Source: Pelagimonas sp. (lineage in GTDB: Bacteria > Pseudomonadota > Alphaproteobacteria > Rhodobacterales > Rhodobacteraceae). Taken from it: a stretch of 64,000 nucleotides of DNA. Positions 55,471 to 63,789 of this stretch are shown piece after piece; within the stretch, counting starts at the first letter, position 1, and each line of letters starts with the position of its first letter. The notes under the pieces were generated by a model. The model saw only the letters and a list, made by a program, of their open reading frames with translations, was not told the origin of the DNA and searched no databases. The stretch lies in NCBI GenBank assembly GCA_025210345.1, contig JAOARX010000013.1, positions 1 to 64,000 of the forward strand. Direction: 5' to 3'. The translations under genes were made by a program, and so were the position numbers.

Positions 55471-56403
55471 ATGACCTTCACCGCTGGCAAAAACACCGTT
55501 ACCTTCAAATCCTTTGGCGTCGATCTGGTGGGCGATCTTTATCTCCCCGAAGATTTCGATCCGAACAAGAAATACAAAACCATCGTCGGCGCGAGCCCGT
55601 TCCCTCAGGTGCGCGGGCAAATTCCTGAAACCTACGGTACTGAGATGGCGGCGCGAGGGTTCATCTACCTTGGCTTCGACTACCTCGGTATGGGCGACAG
55701 CCCCGCACTGCCCGGCGAGCATATGAAAAGCCGCTATCAGTTCCGCCTCATCGAGAGCACTTGGGATGCGGTGTCCTATCTCGGTACGCTGCCCTTCGTG
55801 GACGAAATCTATGGCCTCGGCGTCTGTCAGGGTGGGTCTACCATCGCCGCTGCAGCTGTCACCGACCACCGGATCAAAAAGATCGTCACAGTGTCCGGCA
55901 TGATGGCCTCTGATGCGTTCCAGTGGGGGGATCGGGGCACGGTTGACCAGATCATCGCCGCAGCGAATGGGTCAAAGCAGAAGATGACTGAAACCGGCGA
56001 GGCGGACTATGTTTGGCCGATCGTCCTGAACGACGACATGACCCGCGAAGAGTTCAATGCTTTGGGCATTCCAATGTCCGACGACACCTATAACTATTAT
56101 GGTAAAGATGGGGTTGCTGGCCCCGGCAAGGTCAAGAACTTCACTCTAGAACATATCGGCGACCAGCCCATGCAGTCCCTGTTTGCACTTGCGGAACACT
56201 ACGCCGACAAGATCACCCAGCCCACGATGGTGATCTATGGGCCAAGCGCCTCGACGGCGATCTGCTCGACCAATTTCATTGATCGGCTGACCAATAATCC
56301 AGAGGTTCGGGCCTTCGAGGCATTCAGCCATGTGGATTTCTATTGGAAGCCAGAAGCCGTAAAAGCATCCTGCGACGCAGCCGCCGAGTTCCTGAACGCG
56401 TAA
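55471..56403 (+). CDS. Alpha/beta hydrolase with cysteine nucleophile (YcjY/dienelactone-hydrolase-like)
   Basis: The 310 residues have the alpha/beta-hydrolase fold. The nucleophile elbow is G-V-C119-Q-G, with Cys in place of the usual Ser, as in dienelactone hydrolases and some YcjY relatives. A likely catalytic His is in AFSHVDFYW near residue 287. AAAGGAGCAATCCC lies before the ATG. Its gene is divergent from tetR and likely repressed by it. Confidence 0.85.
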   Translation: MTFTAGKNTVTFKSFGVDLVGDLYLPEDFDPNKKYKTIVGASPFPQVRGQIPETYGTEMAARGFIYLGFDYLGMGDSPALPGEHMKSRYQFRLIESTWDAVSYLGTLPFVDEIYGLGVCQGGSTIAAAAVTDHRIKKIVTVSGMMASDAFQWGDRGTVDQIIAAANGSKQKMTETGEADYVWPIVLNDDMTREEFNALGIPMSDDTYNYYGKDGVAGPGKVKNFTLEHIGDQPMQSLFALAEHYADKITQPTMVIYGPSASTAICSTNFIDRLTNNPEVRAFEAFSHVDFYWKPEAVKASCDAAAEFLNA

Positions 56404-56591
56404 ACAAAACACATACGCCAGAGGCTAATCCTTGGCCTCTGGCTGTTTCAGCCCTGATATGGCAACTATACATGGAGCATTTGGCGGCACATGTGAAAGC
56501 GTTCGTTTTGAATGGGGTTTCGGGGGTAACGCCGCCCCATCAGCCGGGCTTTGACAACCTGTTTTGACTGTCTGCGTTGGGTGAAACGAGG
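56404..56591. other. Gap between convergent hydrolase and thioesterase genes
   Basis: I see no gene or strong hairpin in these 188 bases. A small CCTCTGGC/GCCAGAGG dyad near 56415-56445 could serve as terminator for the hydrolase. Confidence 0.4.
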
Positions 56592-57038
56592 TCACATAGG
56601 CCGCGTCACCGCATAGGCGGTCTTGAATATGTCTGGCATCCGGGTTGGGCGGCCGGTTGTCAGATTGGTGCTGATATAGTCGGTCTTGGCCCGCAGGATC
56701 GTTTTCCGATCTCCTATTCGTGCCATCTGAAATAACCGCGTGGCACGCAACCTACCGTCATTCACGGCAACCCAGTTGAACACCACAATTTCATCGCCCA
56801 GCTGAGCCGAGGCCAGATAGTCTATCTCATGGCGGACCGCAGCCATGCCGCGCCCCATCTCCATGCAAACCACATCAGACAGCCCGACGGCCTTTGTATG
56901 CTCCCAGACTGTTGCATCCAACCACTTCAGATAAACCGCGTTGTTAACATGGTTGAAGCCGTCCAGATCTTCAGAGCAGACGATAAACTTCTTCCAGTAA
57001 GCTCCAGGATGTTCCGCAAGGGAAGCAACATCAACCAT
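56592..57038 (-). CDS. Acyl-CoA thioesterase, hotdog fold (4-hydroxybenzoyl-CoA type)
   Basis: It has 148 residues: CSEDLDGFNHVNNAVYLKWLD holds the conserved Asp/His/Asn region of YbgC/4-HBA-CoA thioesterases. It should hydrolyse an acyl- or aroyl-CoA. The ATG at 57038 overlaps the end of the membrane-protein gene by 8 bases; an in-frame TTG at 57044 is the alternative. It is the last gene of the symporter-HlyD-DUF2955 operon. Confidence 0.85.
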   Translation of the reverse strand: MVDVASLAEHPGAYWKKFIVCSEDLDGFNHVNNAVYLKWLDATVWEHTKAVGLSDVVCMEMGRGMAAVRHEIDYLASAQLGDEIVVFNWVAVNDGRLRATRLFQMARIGDRKTILRAKTDYISTNLTTGRPTRMPDIFKTAYAVTRPM

Positions 57039-58065
57039 GTGCAACTACCTTTCTGTCGGCTTTGAAGAGGCGCGGGAAGGTTTCTTCGATGAGGATCACA
57101 AGGATCACCGCGCCTGCCGCTCCGGCAAGGGTCAGGCAGAGGCGGGCGAGGATCGCCTGAAATGGGGCCTGTGAGAAGAACGCGGTCATCACCGTGGCCA
57201 TCAGCGTTGTCAGTCCGAACTGATAGGCCATCACAGGTAACGGTCCATCGAACATCTTCCAGCTGAACCATAGTCCGGCCATCGCCAGCACGGCCATTAT
57301 GACGCCGAAATGCGGCACCATGGTAAAGACCAGCAGGACCGGTCCCATCAGCATGAGCCCCAGTACCGTGCCCCAAAGGCGGGCTTTGGCTTCGACCAGC
57401 ATAGACCGCCGCCCCGGATAAACCAGCGGGAACAGAGCGGTCAGGGCCATGATCATATCAGTCGCTGGCAAGACAGCGTAAAGCCAGAAGCAAAAGCCTG
57501 TCACCACAGCGGCGCGCAGGACTGACCCGGCAAAGAGGCTATCTGTTGCCTCCTGTGGCTGGTCGTCTTGCACCTCGCGCGTGCGCGGCGGGATCAGCAC
57601 ATACAGCACCGTGGCAACCAGCGCGCCAACGATGCAATCAAGGATCAACTCATCGCGTATGATGTCCAGCATCGCCCGGTTTTGCAGTGCCATGGTTGAT
57701 AGCAGCACGGCGATCATCGCGAAGATGAAGCCAAGGTTATTGCCCTTTTGACGGGCAATGTGGATGCCTACGAGGATGAGCGTGAGCGAGGTCATTACCA
57801 TCAGCATGGGCGTTTCTCGGGTAACGGCGAAGATCCAACCCATGAGCCACGCCAGCGCTGGCCCGGCAACGCCCATACCGATCAATTTGCGCGTGTTGAA
57901 CGCACCGCGCAGTCCAAGCGCAAAGGCCAGCGGCAGCGCCATAGTGAGCGAGGGCATGTCCGTGTCCAGTAGGTCCACCACGGCGAACATTGCGGTCGTT
58001 ATGGCCGCGATGCGCAGCGGAAACAGCGGGTCGTCTGCCTGTGTGGGGCGTGGGGCGACATACAT
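57031..58065 (-). CDS. DUF2955/FUSC-type inner-membrane efflux protein
   Basis: The 344 residues contain about ten hydrophobic helices in two related halves separated by a charged loop (PPRTREVQDDQPQEATDS). This resembles the AaeB side of AaeAB pumps that expel aromatic carboxylic acids. An HlyD adaptor gene lies directly upstream, 9 bases away. The substrate is unknown, but a carboxylic acid would fit with the thioesterase that follows. Confidence 0.8.
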   Translation of the reverse strand: MYVAPRPTQADDPLFPLRIAAITTAMFAVVDLLDTDMPSLTMALPLAFALGLRGAFNTRKLIGMGVAGPALAWLMGWIFAVTRETPMLMVMTSLTLILVGIHIARQKGNNLGFIFAMIAVLLSTMALQNRAMLDIIRDELILDCIVGALVATVLYVLIPPRTREVQDDQPQEATDSLFAGSVLRAAVVTGFCFWLYAVLPATDMIMALTALFPLVYPGRRSMLVEAKARLWGTVLGLMLMGPVLLVFTMVPHFGVIMAVLAMAGLWFSWKMFDGPLPVMAYQFGLTTLMATVMTAFFSQAPFQAILARLCLTLAGAAGAVILVILIEETFPRLFKADRKVVAHG

Positions 58066-58074
58066 AGGTCGGCC

Positions 58075-59169
58075 TCAGTACAGGTAGCTCAGCTTGCTGC
58101 GCAGGCGCTGGAGTGCGCTGGCCACGCTTACGACCCAGCCACTACCTTGCGTTTGCACCAGCACGTCAACCTTGCCGCCCAACCGCACAGGGTACTCTTG
58201 TGCCAAGGGCAGCCCGTCAATGTCGATGCGCACTGGGATGCGCCGGGCAGGTTCAAACCACTCCGTTGGCGCCGCGCTGACTGGCAAGCCGTTGGCCTGA
58301 CGCGGGCCAGCGGAAATACCCCAGCCAATGCTGCCCACACGGGCCTCAAAAATCTGACCGGGGACAGCATCAAAGGTCACGCTAACAGGGGCGCCGGGTT
58401 TGATATTGCCAAGCTGGTTCTCGCGGAACTCCGCTGAAATCCAAATGTCCTCACCGTCAATAAACGTCACAACCGGCGTGCCTGCACTGACGAACTGACC
58501 AACTGCGAAATGCAGGTTGCTGATGGCGCCAAAAGACGGGGCGGTCACTGTGGTTGAGGCCAGATCATACTCTGCATTCTCCAGCGCAATCTGCGCGGCA
58601 TCAATCTGCGGGCTATTGTCCACATCCCCCAACTGCCGCCGCGCGGCCTCGGCCTGAGATTCAGCCGCTTCGAGCGCGGCCTTCGCTGCATCCAACGCGC
58701 GCTGAGCATCGTCGCCCTTGACCTGTGCCATCACGCCGCGATCAACCAGACGGGTCATGCGATCCGCGTCAGCTTCGGCCTTTTCAACATTCACACGGGC
58801 CTGCGCGACCTGCGCCTGCGCGGCTTCGATCTGCGAGGTGGACGCATTTATACCCTGAACTGTTTCCTGCAACCTGGCCCGCGCGGTTTTCACCGCCAGT
58901 TCGTAAGGCTCTGCGTCAATCTGGAACAGTGGATCACCTGGTTGCACCAATTGATTGTCCTGCACCAGCACGTCCACCGCGCGGCCAGAAACGCGAGGGG
59001 CAATCTGAATCACTTGCGCGGAAAAGGTCGATCGGCTGCTGCTGGGGGCATAGCGGTCGGCCAGCGCGTTCCAAACAACGATGGCAACCGCTATCAAGAT
59101 GATCAGAAATGCAGCAACCTTGACGCCTGCGACGCTCTGGTCGGTTTGTGTTTGACTTGCGCGTGCCAT
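58075..59169 (-). CDS. HlyD/EmrA-type periplasmic adaptor
   Basis: It has 364 residues with an N-terminal membrane helix (about 15-32, VAAFLIILIAVAIVVWNALA), a lipoyl half (PGDPLFQIDAEPYELAVKTA), a coiled coil (about 90-190, Ala/Glu-rich), and a beta-barrel (GTPVVTFIDGEDIWISAEFR). It pairs with the DUF2955 protein as a two-component exporter like AaeAB. Confidence 0.9.
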   Translation of the reverse strand: MARASQTQTDQSVAGVKVAAFLIILIAVAIVVWNALADRYAPSSSRSTFSAQVIQIAPRVSGRAVDVLVQDNQLVQPGDPLFQIDAEPYELAVKTARARLQETVQGINASTSQIEAAQAQVAQARVNVEKAEADADRMTRLVDRGVMAQVKGDDAQRALDAAKAALEAAESQAEAARRQLGDVDNSPQIDAAQIALENAEYDLASTTVTAPSFGAISNLHFAVGQFVSAGTPVVTFIDGEDIWISAEFRENQLGNIKPGAPVSVTFDAVPGQIFEARVGSIGWGISAGPRQANGLPVSAAPTEWFEPARRIPVRIDIDGLPLAQEYPVRLGGKVDVLVQTQGSGWVVSVASALQRLRSKLSYLY

Positions 59170-59224
59170 CGCCCTTTCCTTTCACAGTTTTCTTATTGGC
59201 CGATTAATTTAAGTGACTGCACTT

Positions 59225-60127
59225 TCAAAGAGAATTCTTTTCCACGGCATAATTTGACGTTGATTGCAGCCCCATCCGCCTAAACAGAAAAATGGCAGGA
59301 ATAACGATCAGATACATCGTCACGGAATAGAGCGCTGACGGTAATGCAAGTTCGCTCATGCCCGTGGTCGTTCCCATGATGACGCCCGCCAAGGCGATTC
59401 CTAAAGGCGAATTTTGAACGCTAGTTTCAACCGAAAGCGTTTTTGACTGATAGATGTTGAGGCCAAATAGCCGCCCCACAAAAAGCCCAAGCAGAAGTAA
59501 GGCAAAGGGCAGCATCAGAAGGATTGGGCCAAGCACTGGCATCAGGCTGAGGATCAAGTCACGGCTGCCATAGAATATGCCCAGGATCAGCACCGCCCAA
59601 AGGCCCACGGCCACATTGCTCAGGCCCCCTTCAATACGGGCTGCGCCGTTTGGAAATACATGCCGGATGGCAACGCCCATAAGCACGGGAACCGTCGTCA
59701 GAAGAAAGGTGAACAAAGCCACTTCGCCAATGGTAAAGTCCGGCGCGGCTTCGCCCATGAAATGCAGCACGGCCCAGGTGGCCAAAGGGGGTACAGTGAT
59801 AAACGCTAGAAGGCTTGTCACGGCCGTCAAAGACACAGACAGCGCCAGATCGCCTTTGGATAGCTTCGAGATCACGTTGCTGCTGACCCCGCCAGGGCAG
59901 AAGGCAAGCAGCATTGTTCCCGCCGCAAAAACCGGGGACAGGCCGAACAGTTTGACCATCGCAAAGGCGACCAGCGGCAGCAGTATCACCTGACCAACTA
60001 CCCCAAGAACAACCGCGCGTCCCCCCGAAAACACGCGGCTAAAGTCTGCGACTGTCAGCCCTAAACCAAGCGAGAACATGATAAAGGCCTGTGCCGCAGG
60101 CACGACGACATTGATCGCGAAATCCAT
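59225..60127 (-). CDS. Bile acid:sodium symporter-family protein
   Basis: This is an inner-membrane protein of 300 residues with about nine or ten hydrophobic helices. The family text LAFCPGGVSSNVISKLSKGD and NSPLGIALAGVIMG mark the BASS sodium sites. It probably imports an organic acid with sodium. GGAGGAGTTACT lies before the ATG at 60127. It appears first in the operon; the frame continues open to 60424 only through the integrase remnant. Confidence 0.88.
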   Translation of the reverse strand: MDFAINVVVPAAQAFIMFSLGLGLTVADFSRVFSGGRAVVLGVVGQVILLPLVAFAMVKLFGLSPVFAAGTMLLAFCPGGVSSNVISKLSKGDLALSVSLTAVTSLLAFITVPPLATWAVLHFMGEAAPDFTIGEVALFTFLLTTVPVLMGVAIRHVFPNGAARIEGGLSNVAVGLWAVLILGIFYGSRDLILSLMPVLGPILLMLPFALLLLGLFVGRLFGLNIYQSKTLSVETSVQNSPLGIALAGVIMGTTTGMSELALPSALYSVTMYLIVIPAIFLFRRMGLQSTSNYAVEKNSL

Positions 60128-60239
60128 AGTAACTCCTCCCAGAAACGAACTTCGTTTTGCAAAAGTTAATTCGTGAAAGGGGGGGGCGTGGATGACGGCA
60201 ACGGACAGTTGATTGACATTTTCGGCCACGATCATGTTT

Positions 60240-60562
60240 TGCGGCTGCGTTGGTCCAGCGGTTATCCGCGATGTTGTATTCGAGGATCGAGCGCAGCACC
60301 TGCGCTTTGGTGTGTCCAATCTCTTTGACGCTTTCACGGGTGTAGCGTTCGATTGCATCGCCAAGAGTGCGCCATGATTGCGGATCGATGATAGGACATC
60401 ACCAGCGGCGTTGATTTTCTTCATCCGTTTCTTCAGCTACGCGCTGGCTGCGCTCTTTGGGACGAAGCTTCGGGCTTCCCGGTGTGCCCATTTCCCTTTT
60501 CTTTTGATGGCGATCTGTGCGAGATAGGCGACAGTGCCGACTTTGCGTTTGCGTTCGATAAT
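60240..60562 (-). pseudogene. Broken tyrosine recombinase (integrase), N-terminal part
   Basis: The minus strand encodes IIERKRKVGTVAYLAQIAIK and then a W-containing strand typical of the integrase arm-binding domain. A TAG stop at 60437-60439 follows. After a frameshift near 60375, the core-binding domain text RTLGDAIERYTRES and KAQVLRSILEYNIADNRW appears. The catalytic domain is absent. The next gene is dusA, whose 5' end is a known integration target for a family of such integrases. The remnant therefore marks an old island end. Confidence 0.75.
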
Positions 60563-60597
60563 GTGAGCCGCAGCGGAACAACTTCATGCTGTTTCGG

Positions 60598-60610
60598 AAC
60601 AACTGTTGTT
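60598..60610. promoter_or_regulatory. AACAAC-T-GTTGTT palindrome upstream of dusA
   Basis: Six-base arms flank a single base, about 90 bases before dusA homology begins. It could be an island-derived promoter element or integrase binding site. Confidence 0.35.
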
Positions 60611-60696
60611 GTCCAATTAACATGAAATGGGCAAAACAAGCCAAAAAGAGAACAACACGGGCAATCGGAACGGTGCAAGAATATAAAAATAATGTC

Positions 60697-61716
60697 GTGA
60701 AATCAGATATTTGTAGAAATTCTAGGTTGAGCGTTGCCCCGATGATGGATTGGACAGATCGTCATTGCCGGTTTTTCCACCGCCTGATGACGCGTGATGC
60801 GTTGTTGTACACGGAAATGGTGACGGCGCCGGCTCTGGTGCAGGGTGGGGCGTTGCATTTGCTGGAGTTCAACGACCAAGAGCACCCTGTGGCGTTGCAA
60901 TTGGGGGGATCTGATCCCAATGAACTGGCGATTGCGGCGCGGTTGGGGGCAGAGCGCGGGTATGATGAGATCAATCTCAACTGCGGCTGTCCGTCGGATC
61001 GCGTGCAATCGGGCACCTTTGGGGCGGTGTTGATGAAACACCCCGGTCTGGTGGCGGATTGCGTGGCGGCCATGCGCGATGCCGTGGATGTCGAGGTCAC
61101 GGTCAAATGCCGCATCGGGGTTGACGATCAGGATCCCGAAGAGGTGCTGCCCGAGTTCCTGGCCAGGATCATCGCGGCCGGTGTCGAAAGGGTGACCATT
61201 CACGCGCGCAAAGCCTGGTTGCAGGGGCTGTCCCCCAAGGAAAACCGGGATATTCCGCCGCTGGACTATGACCTCGTGCAGCGGATGAAAATGCTGTTTC
61301 CGCATCTGCATATCTCGATCAACGGCGGGGTCGCGACCCTAGATCAGGCTGAAGACCTGTTAGAGGCGGGGCTGGACGGGGTGATGATCGGGCGCGCGGC
61401 CTATCATCAGCCCTGGGATATTCTGGGGGACGCGGACCAAAGGATTTTTGGCCATAAGGGCGCCAAGACCGCCCATCAGATTGCCCAGGACATGCTGCCC
61501 TATATTGACGCGCATCTTAGCGCGGGGGGGCGGTTGCATCAGATCACGCGCCACATGCTGGGCCTGTTTGCCGGGCGTCAGGGCGCGCGCCGCTGGCGAC
61601 AGGTTCTATCGACCCAAGCGACGCGGGACGGGGCAGGGATCGAGGTGGTTGAAACCGCATTGGCCCATGTCTCAGCAGAGCCCGCCGTGGCCCCCGACCA
61701 GCAGGAAAGCGTGTGA
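60697..61716 (+). CDS. dusA: tRNA-dihydrouridine synthase A
   Basis: It reduces uridines in the D-loop of tRNA using FMN. The core begins RLSVAPMMDWTDRHCRFFHR and includes the catalytic-cysteine segment NLNCGCPSDRVQSG and VTVKCRIGVDD. Family homology starts at about 60724, and no well-placed ATG exists there. I use the GTG at 60697 (339 residues); GTG 60673 and ATG 60622 are alternatives. The DNA upstream is probably island-derived, so the native start may have been replaced. Confidence 0.9.
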   Translation: MKSDICRNSRLSVAPMMDWTDRHCRFFHRLMTRDALLYTEMVTAPALVQGGALHLLEFNDQEHPVALQLGGSDPNELAIAARLGAERGYDEINLNCGCPSDRVQSGTFGAVLMKHPGLVADCVAAMRDAVDVEVTVKCRIGVDDQDPEEVLPEFLARIIAAGVERVTIHARKAWLQGLSPKENRDIPPLDYDLVQRMKMLFPHLHISINGGVATLDQAEDLLEAGLDGVMIGRAAYHQPWDILGDADQRIFGHKGAKTAHQIAQDMLPYIDAHLSAGGRLHQITRHMLGLFAGRQGARRWRQVLSTQATRDGAGIEVVETALAHVSAEPAVAPDQQESV

Positions 61717-61719
61717 CCC

Positions 61720-62529
61720 ATGCAAATTGAAACGCTCTTTCCCCTGATTGTGTTGCTGATGGCGGCCTCGGCCTTTGCCGGGGTGCTGGCCGGATTGTTC
61801 GGCGTCGGTGGTGGCATCGTGTTGGTTCCGGTGTTTTTCTTTGTACTGAATGGGTTGGGCTATGAAACACCGATGCTGATGCAGGTTTGCCTGGCGACCT
61901 CATTGGCGTCGATCATCGTGACCTCGATGCGCTCGGTCCATGCGCACAACAAGAAGGGGGCGGTGGATTGGCAGATCCTGCGCGCCTGGGCGCCGGGTAT
62001 CGTGGCGGGGGCGATTGTCGGGGTGTTGATAGCGACACGGCTGCGGTCCGAATGGTTGACCGTGATCTTTGGTGTACTGGCAGGCAGCGTGGGGCTGTAT
62101 CTGGCGTTCGGGCGCGATTCATGGCGCTTGGGGTCAACGATGCCCGGTGGCGCAGGGCGTGCCGTCTTATCACCGACGGTCGGATTCCTATCCGTGTTGA
62201 TGGGCATCGGCGGGGGCAGTTTTGGGGTGCCACTGATGACGCTGTACAGCGTGCCCATGCACCGGGCCGTGGCAACGGCAGCGGGGTTTGGCCTTTTGAT
62301 CGCGGTGCCTTCGGTGGTGGGTTTTGTGCTGACGCCGGTTGCGGACGCGCCGCCGTGGACCATCGGCGCGGTCAACCTGCCGGCTTTGGTGATCGCGATT
62401 TCCATGACCCTGATCACAACGCCCTGGGGCGCCCGGATGGCCCATGCGCTGCCCGCGCGTGTTTTGCGGCGAATCTTTGCGGTGTTCATTCTGATCGTGG
62501 CGGCGCGCATGTTGTGGCAGGTGATCTAG
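61720..62529 (+). CDS. TauE/SafE-family permease
   Basis: This inner-membrane exporter has 269 residues in two repeated halves of about four helices each. The paired motifs AGVLAGLFGVGGGIVLVPVF and GFLSVLMGIGGGSFGVPLM are the TauE/SafE signature. Such proteins carry sulfite, sulfoacetate or similar small anions. It starts 3 bases after the dusA stop and is cotranscribed. Confidence 0.9.
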   Translation: MQIETLFPLIVLLMAASAFAGVLAGLFGVGGGIVLVPVFFFVLNGLGYETPMLMQVCLATSLASIIVTSMRSVHAHNKKGAVDWQILRAWAPGIVAGAIVGVLIATRLRSEWLTVIFGVLAGSVGLYLAFGRDSWRLGSTMPGGAGRAVLSPTVGFLSVLMGIGGGSFGVPLMTLYSVPMHRAVATAAGFGLLIAVPSVVGFVLTPVADAPPWTIGAVNLPALVIAISMTLITTPWGARMAHALPARVLRRIFAVFILIVAARMLWQVI

Positions 62530-62739
62530 GGGGGTGATCGAGCGCACCGCCCCCTGAGTCGTTAACCATGATCCGCGCCAGGCCTTCTTTCGAGGTGCCG
62601 TCATTGTTTCCGCACCGATGACAAAGCTGGGCTTTGGGCCGGATTGCCCTGTGGAAATGTGGCAGAATTTAGATACTTCTTGGACACTGATTGGCGTCAG
62701 GTTAAGATATCGACAAGGTTTTTCTGGGGGACTTTTACG

Positions 62740-63702
62740 ATGTTTCTGCTGCTCTCTGCGTTTCCGCTTTTGTTGTTGGGCGCACTTTTCAATGTCGAAC
62801 TGGACGATGACGGGGACGCCGTGACATCCGAGTCCCGTCCTGAGCCCGGGGTCACCCCGGAAGGCAGCAATGCGGATGACATGCTGGATGGCACGTCAAT
62901 GTCCGAGATGATCGCGGGCCTCGACGGTGATGACGAAATCCTTGGAAATCAGGGTGACGACACGCTGAACGGTGGCAATGGCAATGACAAGATGGCCGGT
63001 GGTTCGGGCGACGATCTGCTGTTGGGCCGCTTTGGCAATGACATCTTGTACGGCGGGTCCGGTGGCGACGCCATGAAGGGCGGCGCGGGCAACGACTGGA
63101 TGCTGGGCGAAGACGGCCGCGATCTGCTGCGGGGGGGTGACGGCAATGACCGGATGCTGGGCGGCAACGGTGATGACACCCTGCTGGGCGAAAACGGCAA
63201 TGACATCATGAAGGGAGGCTATTCTGACGATCTCATGGATGGTGGCCGTGGCAATGACACCGTGCTGGGGGAGTTGGGCAATGACACCCTGTACGGCGGT
63301 CGCGGTGATGACACGATCTCGGGTGGGGATGGTCGCGATGTGATCATCGGTGGCATTGGTGATGATGTGGGCACCGGTGGAGCGGATGCGGACACCTTTG
63401 TGGTCGGCACTTTGCGTGACGAAGGCGAAGACATCGAAGCCGAGGCCTATACACTGCGCATCACCGATTTTGATACCACGGGTGGCGATGCCGACATCCT
63501 GCATGTGCGTCTGGACAATCAGGATGAGGCTGACGATCTGGCCGTTGTTCCGGTTGAGGGCTCAACCACCGACCTGCGTCTGGTGCTGAACGGGGCCGAC
63601 GATATGGTTACCGAACTGGCGGTGATCGAAGGGGGCGTTGCGATCGGGTTCGATCTGGATGACGTTGTCGTCATCGAAGAAGAGGCCGCTCCCGCGGCCT
63701 GA
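62740..63702 (+). CDS. RTX-repeat calcium-binding protein with N-terminal hydrophobic segment
   Basis: It has 320 residues. A hydrophobic start (MFLLLSAFPLLLLGALFNVE) is followed by an acidic linker and then about 16 nonapeptide repeats (GGNGNDKMA, GGSGDDLLLG type) from about 55 to 215. The C-terminal domain is acidic, ending VVVIEEEAAPAA. The ATG at 62740 has GGGGG upstream. The layout matches the protein at 26241. No type I secretion genes are nearby. Confidence 0.85.
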   Translation: MFLLLSAFPLLLLGALFNVELDDDGDAVTSESRPEPGVTPEGSNADDMLDGTSMSEMIAGLDGDDEILGNQGDDTLNGGNGNDKMAGGSGDDLLLGRFGNDILYGGSGGDAMKGGAGNDWMLGEDGRDLLRGGDGNDRMLGGNGDDTLLGENGNDIMKGGYSDDLMDGGRGNDTVLGELGNDTLYGGRGDDTISGGDGRDVIIGGIGDDVGTGGADADTFVVGTLRDEGEDIEAEAYTLRITDFDTTGGDADILHVRLDNQDEADDLAVVPVEGSTTDLRLVLNGADDMVTELAVIEGGVAIGFDLDDVVVIEEEAAPAA

Positions 63703-63735
63703 GCCAAACCAATGCAATGATCCGATGACTATGCG

Positions 63736-63759
63736 AAAGGGGCCCTAGGGCCCCTTTTT
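63736..63759 (+). terminator. Strong rho-independent terminator
   Basis: The 10-base arm AAAGGGGCCC pairs with its exact complement (63748-63757) around a two-base centre and is followed by TTTTT. It lies 34 bases after the RTX stop and, being symmetric, can also serve the convergent DUF1289 gene. Confidence 0.9.
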
Positions 63760-63789
63760 CTGTGCATAATCTCTTGTGGATTGCGGGGG

